Positions 43,779 to 52,528 of a DNA stretch of 64,000 bases are shown piece after piece (position 1 is the first letter of the stretch; each line of letters opens with the position of its first letter). Below the pieces are notes generated by a model. The model ran no database searches and was not told the DNA's origin. It worked only from the letters and a program-made list of their open reading frames with translations. Position numbers and translations under genes: made by a program. The DNA is from Candidatus Chlorobium masyuteum (GTDB lineage: Bacteria; Bacteroidota; Chlorobiia; Chlorobiales; Chlorobiaceae), in contig NZ_JAAORA010000006.1 in NCBI RefSeq assembly GCF_011601315.1, forward strand, positions 1 to 64,000. Reading direction: 5' to 3'.

Positions 43779-43797
43779 CAGGAAACCCGGGTTCCTG
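43779..43797 (+). promoter_or_regulatory. Near-perfect palindrome at the ribosome-binding site of malic enzyme
   Basis: CAGGAAACCCGGGTTCCTG lies 6 bases before the malic enzyme ATG. Removing one A gives a perfect 18-base palindrome. The AGGAA on the left arm is the only Shine-Dalgarno candidate, so the RNA hairpin could hide it, or the site could bind a dimeric repressor. Confidence 0.45.
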
Positions 43798-43803
43798 AAC
43801 AAA

Positions 43804-44970
43804 ATGAACTACTCCAAAGAGTCAATTGCACTGCACCTCAAATCAAGAGGTAAAATCGAAATCCGATCAAAGGTCAGCCTTAAAACCAAAAACGATCTCT
43901 CTCTGGCCTACACTCCGGGAGTTGCTGCGGTCTGTACTGAAATCGGTCATGATAAAACCAAATCCTTCACCTTGACCAACCGGGCCAATCAGGTCGCGAT
44001 AGTCTCTGACGGAACGGCTATACTGGGTCTGGGAAACCTCGGGCCTGAAGCAGCCATGCCGGTAATGGAAGGCAAATCCATAATCTTCAAGTCATTCGCA
44101 GATATTGATGCCATTCCCCTCTGCATAAACTCTACCGATGTCGACGATATCGTAAAATTCTGCAAGCTTATCGAGCCCAGTTTTGGAGGCATCAATCTGG
44201 AGGATATTTCCGCTCCGCGCTGTTTTGAGATACTTGAACGGCTTGAAAACGAACTCTCCATTCCTGTTTTTCATGACGACCAGGACGGAACAGCCATTGT
44301 CACCCTTGCGGCAATTATCAATGCCTGCCGTGTAACCGGCCGGAATCTGAATGAACTCCATATCGTCATCAATGGCGCCGGTGCTGCCGGTATTGCAATC
44401 GCAAGACTCCTGATCTATGCCGAAGTCAAGGATGTTGTGCTCGTTGATACCCAGGGCGCGATCTACGAAGGCCGGCCGGGAATGAATCCGATCAAACAGG
44501 CCATTGCCAGAGTCAGCAACAGGGCGAAGCATAAAGGTGATCTGCAGAGCACCATGACGGGTGCTGATGTTTTTGTCGGAGTATCAAAAGGAAACATCGT
44601 GACCGAGAGCATGGTGAAAGGGATGAAGAGTGAGCCGTTCATCTTTGCTATGGCAAATCCTACTCCTGAAATCATGCCTGATCTCGCATTCAGGGCCGGA
44701 GCATCCATTGTCGGCACCGGCCGATCCGACTTTCCGAATCAGGTCAATAACGCCCTGGTCTTTCCCGGACTCTTCAAAGGATTGCTGAAGACGGGTATCA
44801 AACAGGTCACACCGGAGATAAAAATGGCTGTAGCCTCCTCAATCGCCTACTCCATCAAGCCTACACACGACAAGCTTATGCCGACAGCTTTCAACAAAAA
44901 GGTTGTCGAAAATATTGTTGCCGTCATTTCTGAAATCTCGCTGAACAGCGTCATTGCTCCGGCGGCCTGA
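43804..44970 (+). CDS. Malic enzyme (malate dehydrogenase, decarboxylating), short form
   Basis: A 388-residue oxidoreductase that decarboxylates malate to pyruvate with NAD(P). The N-terminal LAYTPGVAAVC holds the catalytic Tyr. IVSDGTAILGLGNLGPEAAMPV, EDISAPRCFEI and PVFHDDQDGTAIV form the divalent-metal and substrate site. The Rossmann loop is VINGAGAAGIAIARLL (about 188-203). ANPTPEIMP and DFPNQVNNALVFPG close the domain. It lacks the phosphotransacetylase-like C-terminal extension of the long MaeB type. Cofactor preference cannot be decided. A palindromic sequence surrounds its ribosome site, and a long hairpin follows the stop. Confidence 0.9.
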   Translation: MNYSKESIALHLKSRGKIEIRSKVSLKTKNDLSLAYTPGVAAVCTEIGHDKTKSFTLTNRANQVAIVSDGTAILGLGNLGPEAAMPVMEGKSIIFKSFADIDAIPLCINSTDVDDIVKFCKLIEPSFGGINLEDISAPRCFEILERLENELSIPVFHDDQDGTAIVTLAAIINACRVTGRNLNELHIVINGAGAAGIAIARLLIYAEVKDVVLVDTQGAIYEGRPGMNPIKQAIARVSNRAKHKGDLQSTMTGADVFVGVSKGNIVTESMVKGMKSEPFIFAMANPTPEIMPDLAFRAGASIVGTGRSDFPNQVNNALVFPGLFKGLLKTGIKQVTPEIKMAVASSIAYSIKPTHDKLMPTAFNKKVVENIVAVISEISLNSVIAPAA

Positions 44971-44995
44971 AAACAAACCGGAAAAGGTTCTGCTT

Positions 44996-45030
44996 GCAGA
45001 CGGTCGTCACCTGTTCAGATGATCGTCTGC
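44996..45030 (+). other. Thirteen-base-pair hairpin between malic enzyme and the RNA helicase
   Basis: The segment GCAGACGGTCGTC pairs with GATGATCGTCTGC across a 9-base loop, with two G-U pairs. It begins 26 bases after the malic enzyme stop but has no T-run. It may therefore be an mRNA-stabilising or processing hairpin, or part of the leader of the RNA helicase gene that starts 100 bases later. Confidence 0.45.
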
Positions 45031-45130
45031 AGTGAACCGGTTATGCGCAACCTCGGAATATGTGGTGAGCATAACAATCATACATATAGTCGAAGTTACC
45101 ATAACGAACAATTGAACAATTATTTACCAT

Positions 45131-46387
45131 ATGCAATTTCACTCTTTGGACATTATAGAGCCAATTTTAAAATCTCTTCAGGAAGAGGGGTATACAACCC
45201 CAACCCCGATACAGGCCGAAGCGATTCCGATTGTACTTCAGGGCAATGACCTTCTGGGCTGTGCCCAGACAGGCACAGGAAAAACAGCGGCGTTTGCCAT
45301 TCCGATTCTTCAGCTGCTGAGCGCGAGCCATAGCAATGAGAAAAAACGGAAAATCAGAAGCCTTATTCTCACCCCGACCAGAGAGCTTGCCATCCAGATC
45401 GGTGAAAGCTTCAGGGCCTACGGTCGTCATACCGGACTGAACAATACGGTCATCTTCGGAGGGGTCAATCAGAACCCCCAGATTTCAGCCTTGAGAAATG
45501 GAGTCGACATTGTTATTGCCACACCGGGCCGACTGCTTGATCTCATGAATCAGGGATTTCTCAATTTGCGGGATGTTGAAATATTTGTGCTGGATGAAGC
45601 TGACCGCATGCTCGACATGGGTTTTATCCACGACATTAAAAAAGTACTGACCGTACTGCCAAAGAAGAAACAATCCCTCTTCTTTTCAGCCACACTGCCG
45701 CCTGAAATCGTCAAGCTTGCAGGTACCATACTGCATAACCCTTCCGAGGTCTCGGTAACCCCGATATCGTCAACAGTTGATATCATTCAGCAGCACATCT
45801 ATTTTGTTGACAAGGGAAATAAAAACAGCCTCCTGGTCGATATCCTCAACAATCAGCGTATTAAAACTGCTCTGGTCTTTACCCGCACAAAACACGGTGC
45901 TGACAAGGTCGTTAAATTCCTTTCGCATCATAATATCCGTGCCGAGGCCATTCATGGTAACAAGGCACAGAATGCCCGCCAGCGAGCTCTGTCAAACTTC
46001 AAGAACCAGACTACCCGTGTTCTGGTGGCAACGGATATCGCCGCCCGCGGCATTGACGTTGATGAACTGGAGTATGTGATCAACTTTGAGATCTCAAATA
46101 TTGCTGAAACCTACGTCCATCGCATCGGAAGGACAGGAAGAGCCGGAGCAAAAGGCACGGCGTACTCTTTTTGCGATGCCGAGGAGAAAGAGTACCTGCG
46201 GGATATTGAAAAACTTATCGGCAAAAAAATACCCGTTATTGACAATCACCCCTTCCCCCTGATGGATCATAATCCGGTCAAGGCACCGAAACAGAACGGG
46301 AGAGGAAATTCAGGCCACCCGGGTCCGAAACCTCCGGCCAAAACTGCGCCGAAACGCTGGTCATCCGGACCGGGACGCACCAGGTAA
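45131..46387 (+). CDS. DEAD-box RNA helicase, RhlE type
   Basis: A 418-residue ATP-dependent RNA helicase. The Q motif (YTTPTPIQAEAIPIVL, about 21-36), motif I AQTGTGKTAAF (45-55), PTRELAIQI, DEAD in FVLDEADRMLDMGF, SAT in FFSATLPPEIV, and HRIGRTGRAGAKGTA are all in place. The C-terminal tail of about 50 residues is basic, Pro/Gly-rich (GRGNSGHPGPKPPAKTAPKR), as in RhlE proteins. Members work in ribosome assembly and RNA decay, and are often cold-induced. The 160-base upstream region is AT-rich; a stem-loop follows the stop at 46426. Confidence 0.9.
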   Translation: MQFHSLDIIEPILKSLQEEGYTTPTPIQAEAIPIVLQGNDLLGCAQTGTGKTAAFAIPILQLLSASHSNEKKRKIRSLILTPTRELAIQIGESFRAYGRHTGLNNTVIFGGVNQNPQISALRNGVDIVIATPGRLLDLMNQGFLNLRDVEIFVLDEADRMLDMGFIHDIKKVLTVLPKKKQSLFFSATLPPEIVKLAGTILHNPSEVSVTPISSTVDIIQQHIYFVDKGNKNSLLVDILNNQRIKTALVFTRTKHGADKVVKFLSHHNIRAEAIHGNKAQNARQRALSNFKNQTTRVLVATDIAARGIDVDELEYVINFEISNIAETYVHRIGRTGRAGAKGTAYSFCDAEEKEYLRDIEKLIGKKIPVIDNHPFPLMDHNPVKAPKQNGRGNSGHPGPKPPAKTAPKRWSSGPGRTR

Positions 46388-46425
46388 CCGGGAAGAGTGG
46401 CGCGTTCCTCCTGAATAGAGCAGCA

Positions 46426-46464
46426 ATCCCCGGCATCGGATTTTCTGAAATCCCATGCCGGGAT
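46426..46464 (+). terminator. Probable terminator after the RNA helicase
   Basis: ATCCCCGGCATCGGATTT pairs with AAATCCCATGCCGGGAT, allowing one bulged C and one mismatch, with a 4-base loop. It lies 38 bases after the stop. A short T/C tract follows instead of a pure T-run, so efficiency is uncertain. Confidence 0.55.
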
Positions 46465-46628
46465 ATCTCTTCTCCCCCACCCCTCTCCTCTTTGTCCTAT
46501 TGCCGGTCTGAGCGCAAGTGCATGGCCTTCAGGCACCATCTCCATAAATAAAGGAAAATAATCCACCAATTTGGTATTATTGAAAGAAGCGCTACGCTTC
46601 ACCTCTTCAGGAGCCTGAACACCCGTTC

Positions 46629-48737
46629 ATGAATAAAAAGAGAGTCCCTGCAGAGCCATCATCAGAACTCCGGCTTCTGGCTGAAAAACGCCTGCGGGAC
46701 AAGCTGAGTATTGATCCTGATGCATTGACTTCACCCCAGGATATGCGCCGTATTATCCATGAGCTTTCGGTTCATCAGCTTGAACTTGAAATGCAGCAGG
46801 AAGAGCTTCGGCATTCAAGAGCCGAGCTTGAGAGCTCTCTTGATCGTTACACGTCGCTTTATGACTTCTCCCCTCTCGGCTATCTGACTATTTCCAATGA
46901 GGGCTCAAACGCCTCCGCAGGGTCACAACGTTCGTGTGGAGGCTGTGTACCTCAGCAAGAGTGATGAATGCCAGCTGATTCTCTCCGATATTACCGAACT
47001 TCATAAGCGGAGCCGTGCACTTCAGGCTATCAACAACTGCAATCAGGCTCTTCTGCATGCCCAATCCGAAGAGGAGCTCTTGCAGGAGATCTGCACCATT
47101 ATCGTTGAAACCGGAGGGTACCGCATGACCTGGGTGGGTTATGCGCTGGATGACGAGGAAAAACGTATTCTGCCTGTAGCCAAAGCCGGTTACGATGCGG
47201 GTCATCTGGAGAAGCTCAAGGTCTCCTGGGCAGATATTGAACATGGACAGGGGCCCGGAGGGAGTGCAGTTCGCACCGGCAGGCCATTTACCACCCGGAA
47301 CATGCAGGCCGACCCCCGTTTCGCTCCATGGCGCAGAGAGGCTCTGGCACGCGGATATATCTCATCACTGGGCCTTCCTCTGAAAACAGATGATCATGTA
47401 TTCGGGGTGTTGAATATCTATTCTGACAAGACCGATGCCTTTAACGATGAAGAGACGGAGCTGCTCTCCTCCATGGCCGGCAATATGGCCTACGGAATCA
47501 CGATGCAGCGAAACCGCAAGGAACATGAAGAGGCGGATCTCAAAATAAAGCAGAGTGAAGCCCGCTACAGAAGCCTCTTTCAGAACAAACATACCGTCAT
47601 GCTGATTGTGGATCCGGATAACGGCAGTATTATTGATGCCAATCCGGCAGCCGTAACCTACTACGGCTGGACGCTTGAGGTGCTCTGCCGGATGAATATC
47701 AGTCAGATCAACATGCTGAGCGCTACCGAAATTCAGGCCGAAATGCAGCGAGCCAAAAAAGAGGAGCGTAACTATTTTATTTTCCGCCACTGTCGCGCTG
47801 ACGGCTCTTTCCGTGATGTTGAGGTTGTAAGCGGCCCGATTACCATCCAGAGCAAGTCCCTGCTCTATTCGATCATCATTAACTTCACCGAGCGCAAACA
47901 ATTCCAGGAGTCACTGATTGCCATCAATGAGCGGATGCATCTCATTATGTCGGCAACCAATGCCGGCACCTGGGAGAGTATGCTGGAAACCGGTACCAAC
48001 ATCTGGTCTGACGAATTATGGAAGCTCTTCGGACTCGAAGCGCACAGCGTTGAAGCTACCATTGAAAACTGGCTGCAGACCATCACTCCGGAAGACCGGG
48101 AAAAGACACAGAAGGAGTACTTCGACGCAATAGAGAACGGGAGTGAATTCAACAGCATCTGGCGTACACGTCAGGTTGACGGCTCCTTTCGCTGGCTGAT
48201 GTCAAGGGGAACGCCATACAGGAATGCCAGGGGAAAGGTGTTCCGTTTTGCTGGTATTGTGATTGATATTACCGGGAGGAAAAAGGAAGAGGAAGAGAAA
48301 AACATGCTTGAGGCACGACTCCGCAAGTCCCAGCTCCTTGAAACCATAGGAACACTTGCCGGAGGCATTGCCCATGATTTCAACAACCTGCTCACCCCGA
48401 TCCTCGGGTATACAGAAATGGGGGTAATGAGCCTGTCGAGTGAGGAGCCGATGCACGAATATTTCAATGAGACCATGCTGGCGGCCGAACGGGCACGGCA
48501 TCTGGTATCGCAAATCCTGACCTTCAGCAAGTCTCACGAGAGCATTACAGCAATCGTAAGCGTTCAGGCCGTTATAGAGGAGGCCCTGAAACTTCTCCGG
48601 CCATCAATCGGGTCGGTATCACCAGGACACTGAATAAACCGGTTCAGATGGTGCAGATAGCATCAGCAATACATGAAGTGCTGCCGGTCACGCAAGGATC
48701 CGGTTCCCTGAAAAAGGGGCTCTATCTCGAAAAATGA
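46629..48737 (+). pseudogene. Decayed multi-PAS/GAF sensor histidine kinase
   Basis: The reading frame is broken at both ends. A first part (46629-46964) encodes a helical region and the start of a PAS domain (SLYDFSPLGYLTISNEG). It then goes out of frame, and the PAS core appears deleted. The following frame (from about 46897) resumes at a PAS end (VRVEAVYLSKSDECQL), then GAF (about 47040-47520), two further PAS/PAC units, and a HisKA box with the phospho-acceptor in GGIAHDFNNLLTPILGY. The frame ends prematurely at 48633. A shifted frame continues with ITRTLNKPVQMVQIAS and AIHEVL, the normal start of the ATPase domain, then stops at 48737. The HATPase is missing. The gene is therefore non-functional. 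Confidence 0.8.
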
Positions 48738-49576
48738 CGAAACGGGAAGTATCGAGCCCTCACGCTTCCAAAACGCCCGAACAGCAGGGAGAAGAGATAA
48801 AATCCCCCGAGTATCAGAATTATGGAGGGTCCGGAAGGGAGATTACAGCTGAAAGCAAGGATAAGGCCGAGCAGTGATCCGCTGACCGCCAGGACAACAG
48901 CGAGAGCAAGCATGCTTCGCAGATGTTGTGTCCAGAACTGCGAAGCAATAGCCGGAACAAGCATCAGCCCTGCCGACATCAGCGTCCCCATTGCCCGATA
49001 GTTTGCGACCATATTCAGTACGGTAAGGGTAATAAAAACCGCATGCACCACGCCTCCGTTTCCCCGTACGGTACGCAGAAATACAGGATCAAATGACTCG
49101 ACAACAAGCGTACGATAGATCAGCAGAAGCGCCAGAAGCGTCAATGCACTGATAACCGCCATAACGGAAAGGATCTGTTCATCCAGTAATCGGGCATCAC
49201 CAAAAAGAATATCCTCCAGATCCTGAGCCGTCCCATGCAGCGAGATCATCAACACGCCCGAGGCCACGGCTATCAGATAGAGCGCTGCAAAAGAAGCATC
49301 TTCACGCAAGGCGGTAAAACGCGATACCACCCCGGCCAGCAGTGCAACCGTCAACCCCGCAGCCAAACCACCGATACTCATTGCCGGAATCGACATGCCG
49401 AAGAGAATAAAAGCTGCCGCAACACCGGGCAGAATGGCGTGCGCCATAATGTCACCGAGCAGACTCATGCGGCGAAGGACAAGAAATACACCCAGCGGGG
49501 CACTGCTGCATGAGACCAGAACCGCTCCAGTCAACGCCCGCTTCATTGCGGGATCCAGCAATAATTCACTATGCAC
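48722..49576 (-). CDS. Metal ABC transporter permease (zinc/manganese, ZnuB/MntB family)
   Basis: A 284-residue integral inner-membrane permease from GTG 49576, chosen because GGAGGAG lies 5 bases upstream; the open frame extends further to 49780 but that part is inside the ATPase gene and not homologous. Eight to nine hydrophobic segments are visible. Family signatures include LVLRRMSLLGDIMAHAILPG near the N-terminus, ALYLIAVASGVLMISLHGTA, and the central MVANYRAMGTLMSAGLMLVPA. It overlaps the ATPase gene by 8 bases, so the two form an operon. No substrate-binding protein gene is adjacent, so the metal cannot be named. Its 3' end overlaps the decayed kinase by 16 bases. Confidence 0.85.
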   Translation of the reverse strand: MHSELLLDPAMKRALTGAVLVSCSSAPLGVFLVLRRMSLLGDIMAHAILPGVAAAFILFGMSIPAMSIGGLAAGLTVALLAGVVSRFTALREDASFAALYLIAVASGVLMISLHGTAQDLEDILFGDARLLDEQILSVMAVISALTLLALLLIYRTLVVESFDPVFLRTVRGNGGVVHAVFITLTVLNMVANYRAMGTLMSAGLMLVPAIASQFWTQHLRSMLALAVVLAVSGSLLGLILAFSCNLPSGPSIILILGGFYLFSLLFGRFGSVRARYFPFRHFSR

Positions 49577-50324
49577 TCCGCTCCTCCCCGTTGATTGCAC
49601 AGCGTTCAAGTGACTCCTGCCAGCTCCCCCTTCGTTCAAGCGCGGCTTCAAGATTTTCCTGACTGAGCACATCGGCAGTACTACCCCAGGCAATAAGCTC
49701 TCTGGAGAGCAGCAGTGATTGAGGAAAATGGGCACGAACCAGATTGAGATCATGCATGACGCAGATGATCGTAACGCCATTTCGACACCACTGTTTCAGC
49801 TGCTGCATTAATTCAAGGGTTGTATGACCGTCTATTGCCGCAAAGGGCTCGTCAAGCAGAATCAGGCGTGCGCGCTGCACAATAATGCGGGCAAAAAGCA
49901 CACGCTGCCACTGACCGGTGGAGAGCGAAACAACAGGTCGGGAGGCAAACGCCGCCATATCAACCTCGGCAAGAGCATCCAGAGCCTCTTTTCTGTGCAA
50001 TTTACCCATAGGTGCAAAAGCGCCGGTTCTCGACCAGTTACCAAGCAGAACAACATCAATAACCGAAATCGGAAAGGTACGGTCAATTTCAAACTGCTGC
50101 GGCAGATAGGCAATTTCATCAGGCTTGATGCCGCCAAAATCAATACGGCCGGTCATCAAGGGAACAAAGCCGACAAGGGCTTTAAGCAGGGTGCTCTTCC
50201 CGCCTCCATTGGGCCCCGCAACAGCCGTTAATGAGGCATCAGCAAACGAACCGCTGAGATGATGTACAACCGGATGGCGGTCATACCCCGCGGTTACATT
50301 GTTTATTGTTATGCTCACTGGCAT
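49569..50324 (-). CDS. Metal ABC transporter ATP-binding protein (ZnuC/MntA-like)
   Basis: A 251-residue ABC ATPase. Walker A is GPNGGGKSTLLKALVG, the Q-loop AYLPQQFEID is present, the signature motif reads SLSTGQWQRV (Thr where most have Gly, LSTGQ), and Walker B is LILLDEPFAAID with the His switch in CVMHDLNLV. The family fits zinc or manganese importers. ATG 50324 is preferred over TTG 50345. It is followed directly by the permease with an 8-base overlap. A periplasmic binding protein is not found in the neighbourhood. Confidence 0.85.
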   Translation of the reverse strand: MPVSITINNVTAGYDRHPVVHHLSGSFADASLTAVAGPNGGGKSTLLKALVGFVPLMTGRIDFGGIKPDEIAYLPQQFEIDRTFPISVIDVVLLGNWSRTGAFAPMGKLHRKEALDALAEVDMAAFASRPVVSLSTGQWQRVLFARIIVQRARLILLDEPFAAIDGHTTLELMQQLKQWCRNGVTIICVMHDLNLVRAHFPQSLLLSRELIAWGSTADVLSQENLEAALERRGSWQESLERCAINGEERSA

Positions 50325-50498
50325 GCGGTATAACTCATGGTTCAAGGTAAAAGCAAACCTTCAGGGCTCTCCCTGAACGGTATTGTCATAAACAGGCACC
50401 GGAGCGATTGGTAAAAAGGTAAAGTGATGGTAATTTAACAGCACGACACTCTTTCATTTCAAGCATAACACAGACTCAATTTTCATCAAAGGGAACCA

Positions 50499-50726
50499 AT
50501 GAAGAAAAACATAGGGAAATATGATAAAGGCATCCGCATAATCATTGGCGTGTCGATTATGTTTATCGGCATCATAAACCAGTCATGGTGGGGAGCGATC
50601 GGCCTCATACCTGTTCTGACTGCACTTGCCGGATTTTGCCCCATCTATACGCTTCTGAAAATTTCCTCCTGCAACTCCTGTACGGTCAATGAAAAACCGG
50701 TAAAAACAGGCACACCCAAACCCTGA
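50499..50726 (+). CDS. DUF2892 (YgaP-like) membrane protein
   Basis: A 75-residue protein with two short hydrophobic segments (about 11-27 and 30-52) and the phrase GAIGLIPVLTALAGFCPIYTLL, diagnostic for DUF2892. In the family, this small membrane domain is linked to rhodanese or thiosulfate/sulfur-handling genes. Two Cys (CNSC, about 58-61) follow the helices; in a sulfur-oxidising bacterium they could bind sulfane sulfur or metal, but that is speculative. The gene stands alone, with a good terminator downstream. Confidence 0.8.
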   Translation: MKKNIGKYDKGIRIIIGVSIMFIGIINQSWWGAIGLIPVLTALAGFCPIYTLLKISSCNSCTVNEKPVKTGTPKP

Positions 50727-50783
50727 CAAGCATAGCCACACTGCCTGACCCCTCTTTTTCATCGATCATAACGCACTCGATTC

Positions 50784-50831
50784 AGCAGTTACAGCCGGTT
50801 ATTGGAACCCAGCTGTAACTGCTTCTTTTAT
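50784..50831 (+). terminator. Terminator after the DUF2892 gene
   Basis: AGCAGTTACAGC and GCTGTAACTGCT form a perfect 12-bp stem with a 16-base loop, followed by TCTTTTATC. The distance from the stop codon is about 58 bases. It also lies before the convergent pfkA end. Confidence 0.7.
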
Positions 50832-50918
50832 CATGCTCCCAACCATACCCCCGAGAAAGCATGGCAGACACGAGCGCGCTCTGACGCCCCGCACACTTCT
50901 TCATCTGAATATAGAACA

Positions 50919-51923
50919 CTAAATGTTCATAAGTCGCTGAATATCAAGCAGTTGCTCGTCAATTCGGTGGCAAAGCTTTACTGCGGTTTTAAAGGGTACC
51001 TGTACAATTTTATCCCTGGCAAGTCCGATCATGATATTTTTCTCTCCGGCAAGCAGGGCCTCAATAGCCGCAACACCCATTCTTGTCGCATTGATCCGGT
51101 CATCAGCTGTAGGGTTTCCTCCCCGCTGTATATGGCCGAGAATGGAAACCCGAACTTCCAGCTCCGGATGATCCCGGCGCACACGTTCGGCAATTTTCAT
51201 GGCGCCACCGGTTTCATCACCCTCTGCAACAATGACAATTCCGCTGCTCTCCTTGTTTTTATAGCCGTGTTTCAGAAAATTATGCAGCTCTCCCCCCTCC
51301 GCACTCGACTCGGGAATCAGTATCACCTCTGCCCCGCAGGCAATTCCGCTGTGCAGAGCAAGCTGACCGGCCTCCCGACCCATCACCTCCACAAAAAATA
51401 TCCGGCCATGCGAGCGCGCTGTATCCCTTATTTTATCGACCGCCTCCACAACGGTGTTCAATGCCGTCTCAAAGCCGATGGTGTAATCGGTACCATACAT
51501 ATCATTGTCTATGGTGGCCGGAATACCGACAAACGAAACCGGATACTCCTGTGACATCTCCTGAGCCCCTCTGAATGAGCCGTCGCCGCCGATGACCACA
51601 ACGGCATCAATAGCAGCATTTTTCAGCTGCTCATAGGCCCTGCTGCGGCCTTCCGGAGTTCTGAAGGCATTACTCCGGGCCGTTCGAAGCATGGTTCCGC
51701 CCAGATGAATAATACCGCTCACATCCGAGGCATAAAGAGGCAGAAAATCCCCTTCAATCATCCCCTGATACCCCCGGCGGATGCCGATCACCTCAAGATT
51801 GGCGGCTATGGCGGCTCGCGTTACCGCCCGAATGGCAGCATTCATACCCGGAGCATCACCACCGGAGGTAAAGAGTGCAATCCTGCTGAGTGCCGATCGG
51901 TTCATCTTTTCTGCTGTTTTCAT
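50919..51923 (-). CDS. pfkA: ATP-dependent 6-phosphofructokinase
   Basis: A 334-residue glycolytic enzyme phosphorylating fructose 6-phosphate. The N-terminal ALFTSGGDAPGMNAAIRAV binds ATP. GGDGSFRGA (about 112-120) has Gly-Asp-Gly-Ser, typical of the ATP-using group rather than the PPi group. The catalytic PATIDNDMYGTDYTIGFETA is followed by VMGREAGQLAL and GHIQRGGNPTADDRI. Length matches bacterial PfkA. In green sulfur bacteria, glycolysis works mainly on glycogen at night; that is background rather than something seen here. Confidence 0.95.
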   Translation of the reverse strand: MKTAEKMNRSALSRIALFTSGGDAPGMNAAIRAVTRAAIAANLEVIGIRRGYQGMIEGDFLPLYASDVSGIIHLGGTMLRTARSNAFRTPEGRSRAYEQLKNAAIDAVVVIGGDGSFRGAQEMSQEYPVSFVGIPATIDNDMYGTDYTIGFETALNTVVEAVDKIRDTARSHGRIFFVEVMGREAGQLALHSGIACGAEVILIPESSAEGGELHNFLKHGYKNKESSGIVIVAEGDETGGAMKIAERVRRDHPELEVRVSILGHIQRGGNPTADDRINATRMGVAAIEALLAGEKNIMIGLARDKIVQVPFKTAVKLCHRIDEQLLDIQRLMNI

Positions 51924-52006
51924 CGTTTCTTCGCTTGAGATCTGTTGTGAGTACCGCCGCTCATGATAGGGTGCGGCTCGGCGTTGTCAAGCCGCCTGGC
52001 GGATCC

Positions 52007-52468
52007 TTATTTTCTGGCGCCTGCCGATCGTTGTGCTGCCGATAGTTTCCCGCCATAATGACCGAGCAGCACCACCACCGGCAGCATGGATACGAGCAGT
52101 GCAATATAGAGCCAGTGCAGCATACCCTCCTGATGCATCACCCCGGGCACGCCCAGACGGATAGAAACTGTCGTAGTACAGAGTATAAACAGCAGAATGG
52201 AGAGGCGGATTTTTTTTATAAATATGGGCGCTTTTGCCGCCTTGTACTTCGTTTTCCAGTCATAAATGCCGGAAACAAAGGAGACCGGAATGGCCATCAG
52301 CACGATAACAAGCAGGTGACTGACGGTATGCTCAAAATACACATCGCCTGAAGAGAGTGAGAGCAGAAGAAATAGCACGGCAACGGGAATCAGACCGTTG
52401 CTGAAATGGGCAGCAATGGCATGCGGGAAGAGGGTCTTTTTCATCTCCTTGAGAAAGGCTTTGAGCAT
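52007..52468 (-). CDS. Small integral membrane protein, unknown
   Basis: A 153-residue protein with four hydrophobic segments (about 26-42, 48-68, 88-106 and 120-140) and a conserved-looking HAIAAHFSNGLIPVAVLFLL start with two His residues, EHTVSHLLVIVLMAIPVSF, and LHWLYIALLVSMLPVVVLLGHYGGKL. The His/Gly pattern recalls DUF2231-like heme or cytochrome membrane domains, though I cannot confirm this. The basic C-terminus is cytosolic. It lies 60 bases downstream of bciA on the same strand, so co-expression with pigment synthesis is possible. Confidence 0.65.
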   Translation of the reverse strand: MLKAFLKEMKKTLFPHAIAAHFSNGLIPVAVLFLLLSLSSGDVYFEHTVSHLLVIVLMAIPVSFVSGIYDWKTKYKAAKAPIFIKKIRLSILLFILCTTTVSIRLGVPGVMHQEGMLHWLYIALLVSMLPVVVLLGHYGGKLSAAQRSAGARK

Positions 52469-52528
52469 AGAGGCATTCGTTTGAAATGAAAAGAGCCGCC
52501 GGCGGCAAAAAAAACGTGTTGACCATCC

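Noticed and set aside
49577-49780. Upstream extension of the metal permease frame
   Set aside because: The extra 68 residues are inside the ATPase gene, show no permease homology, and a strong Shine-Dalgarno precedes the GTG at 49576.
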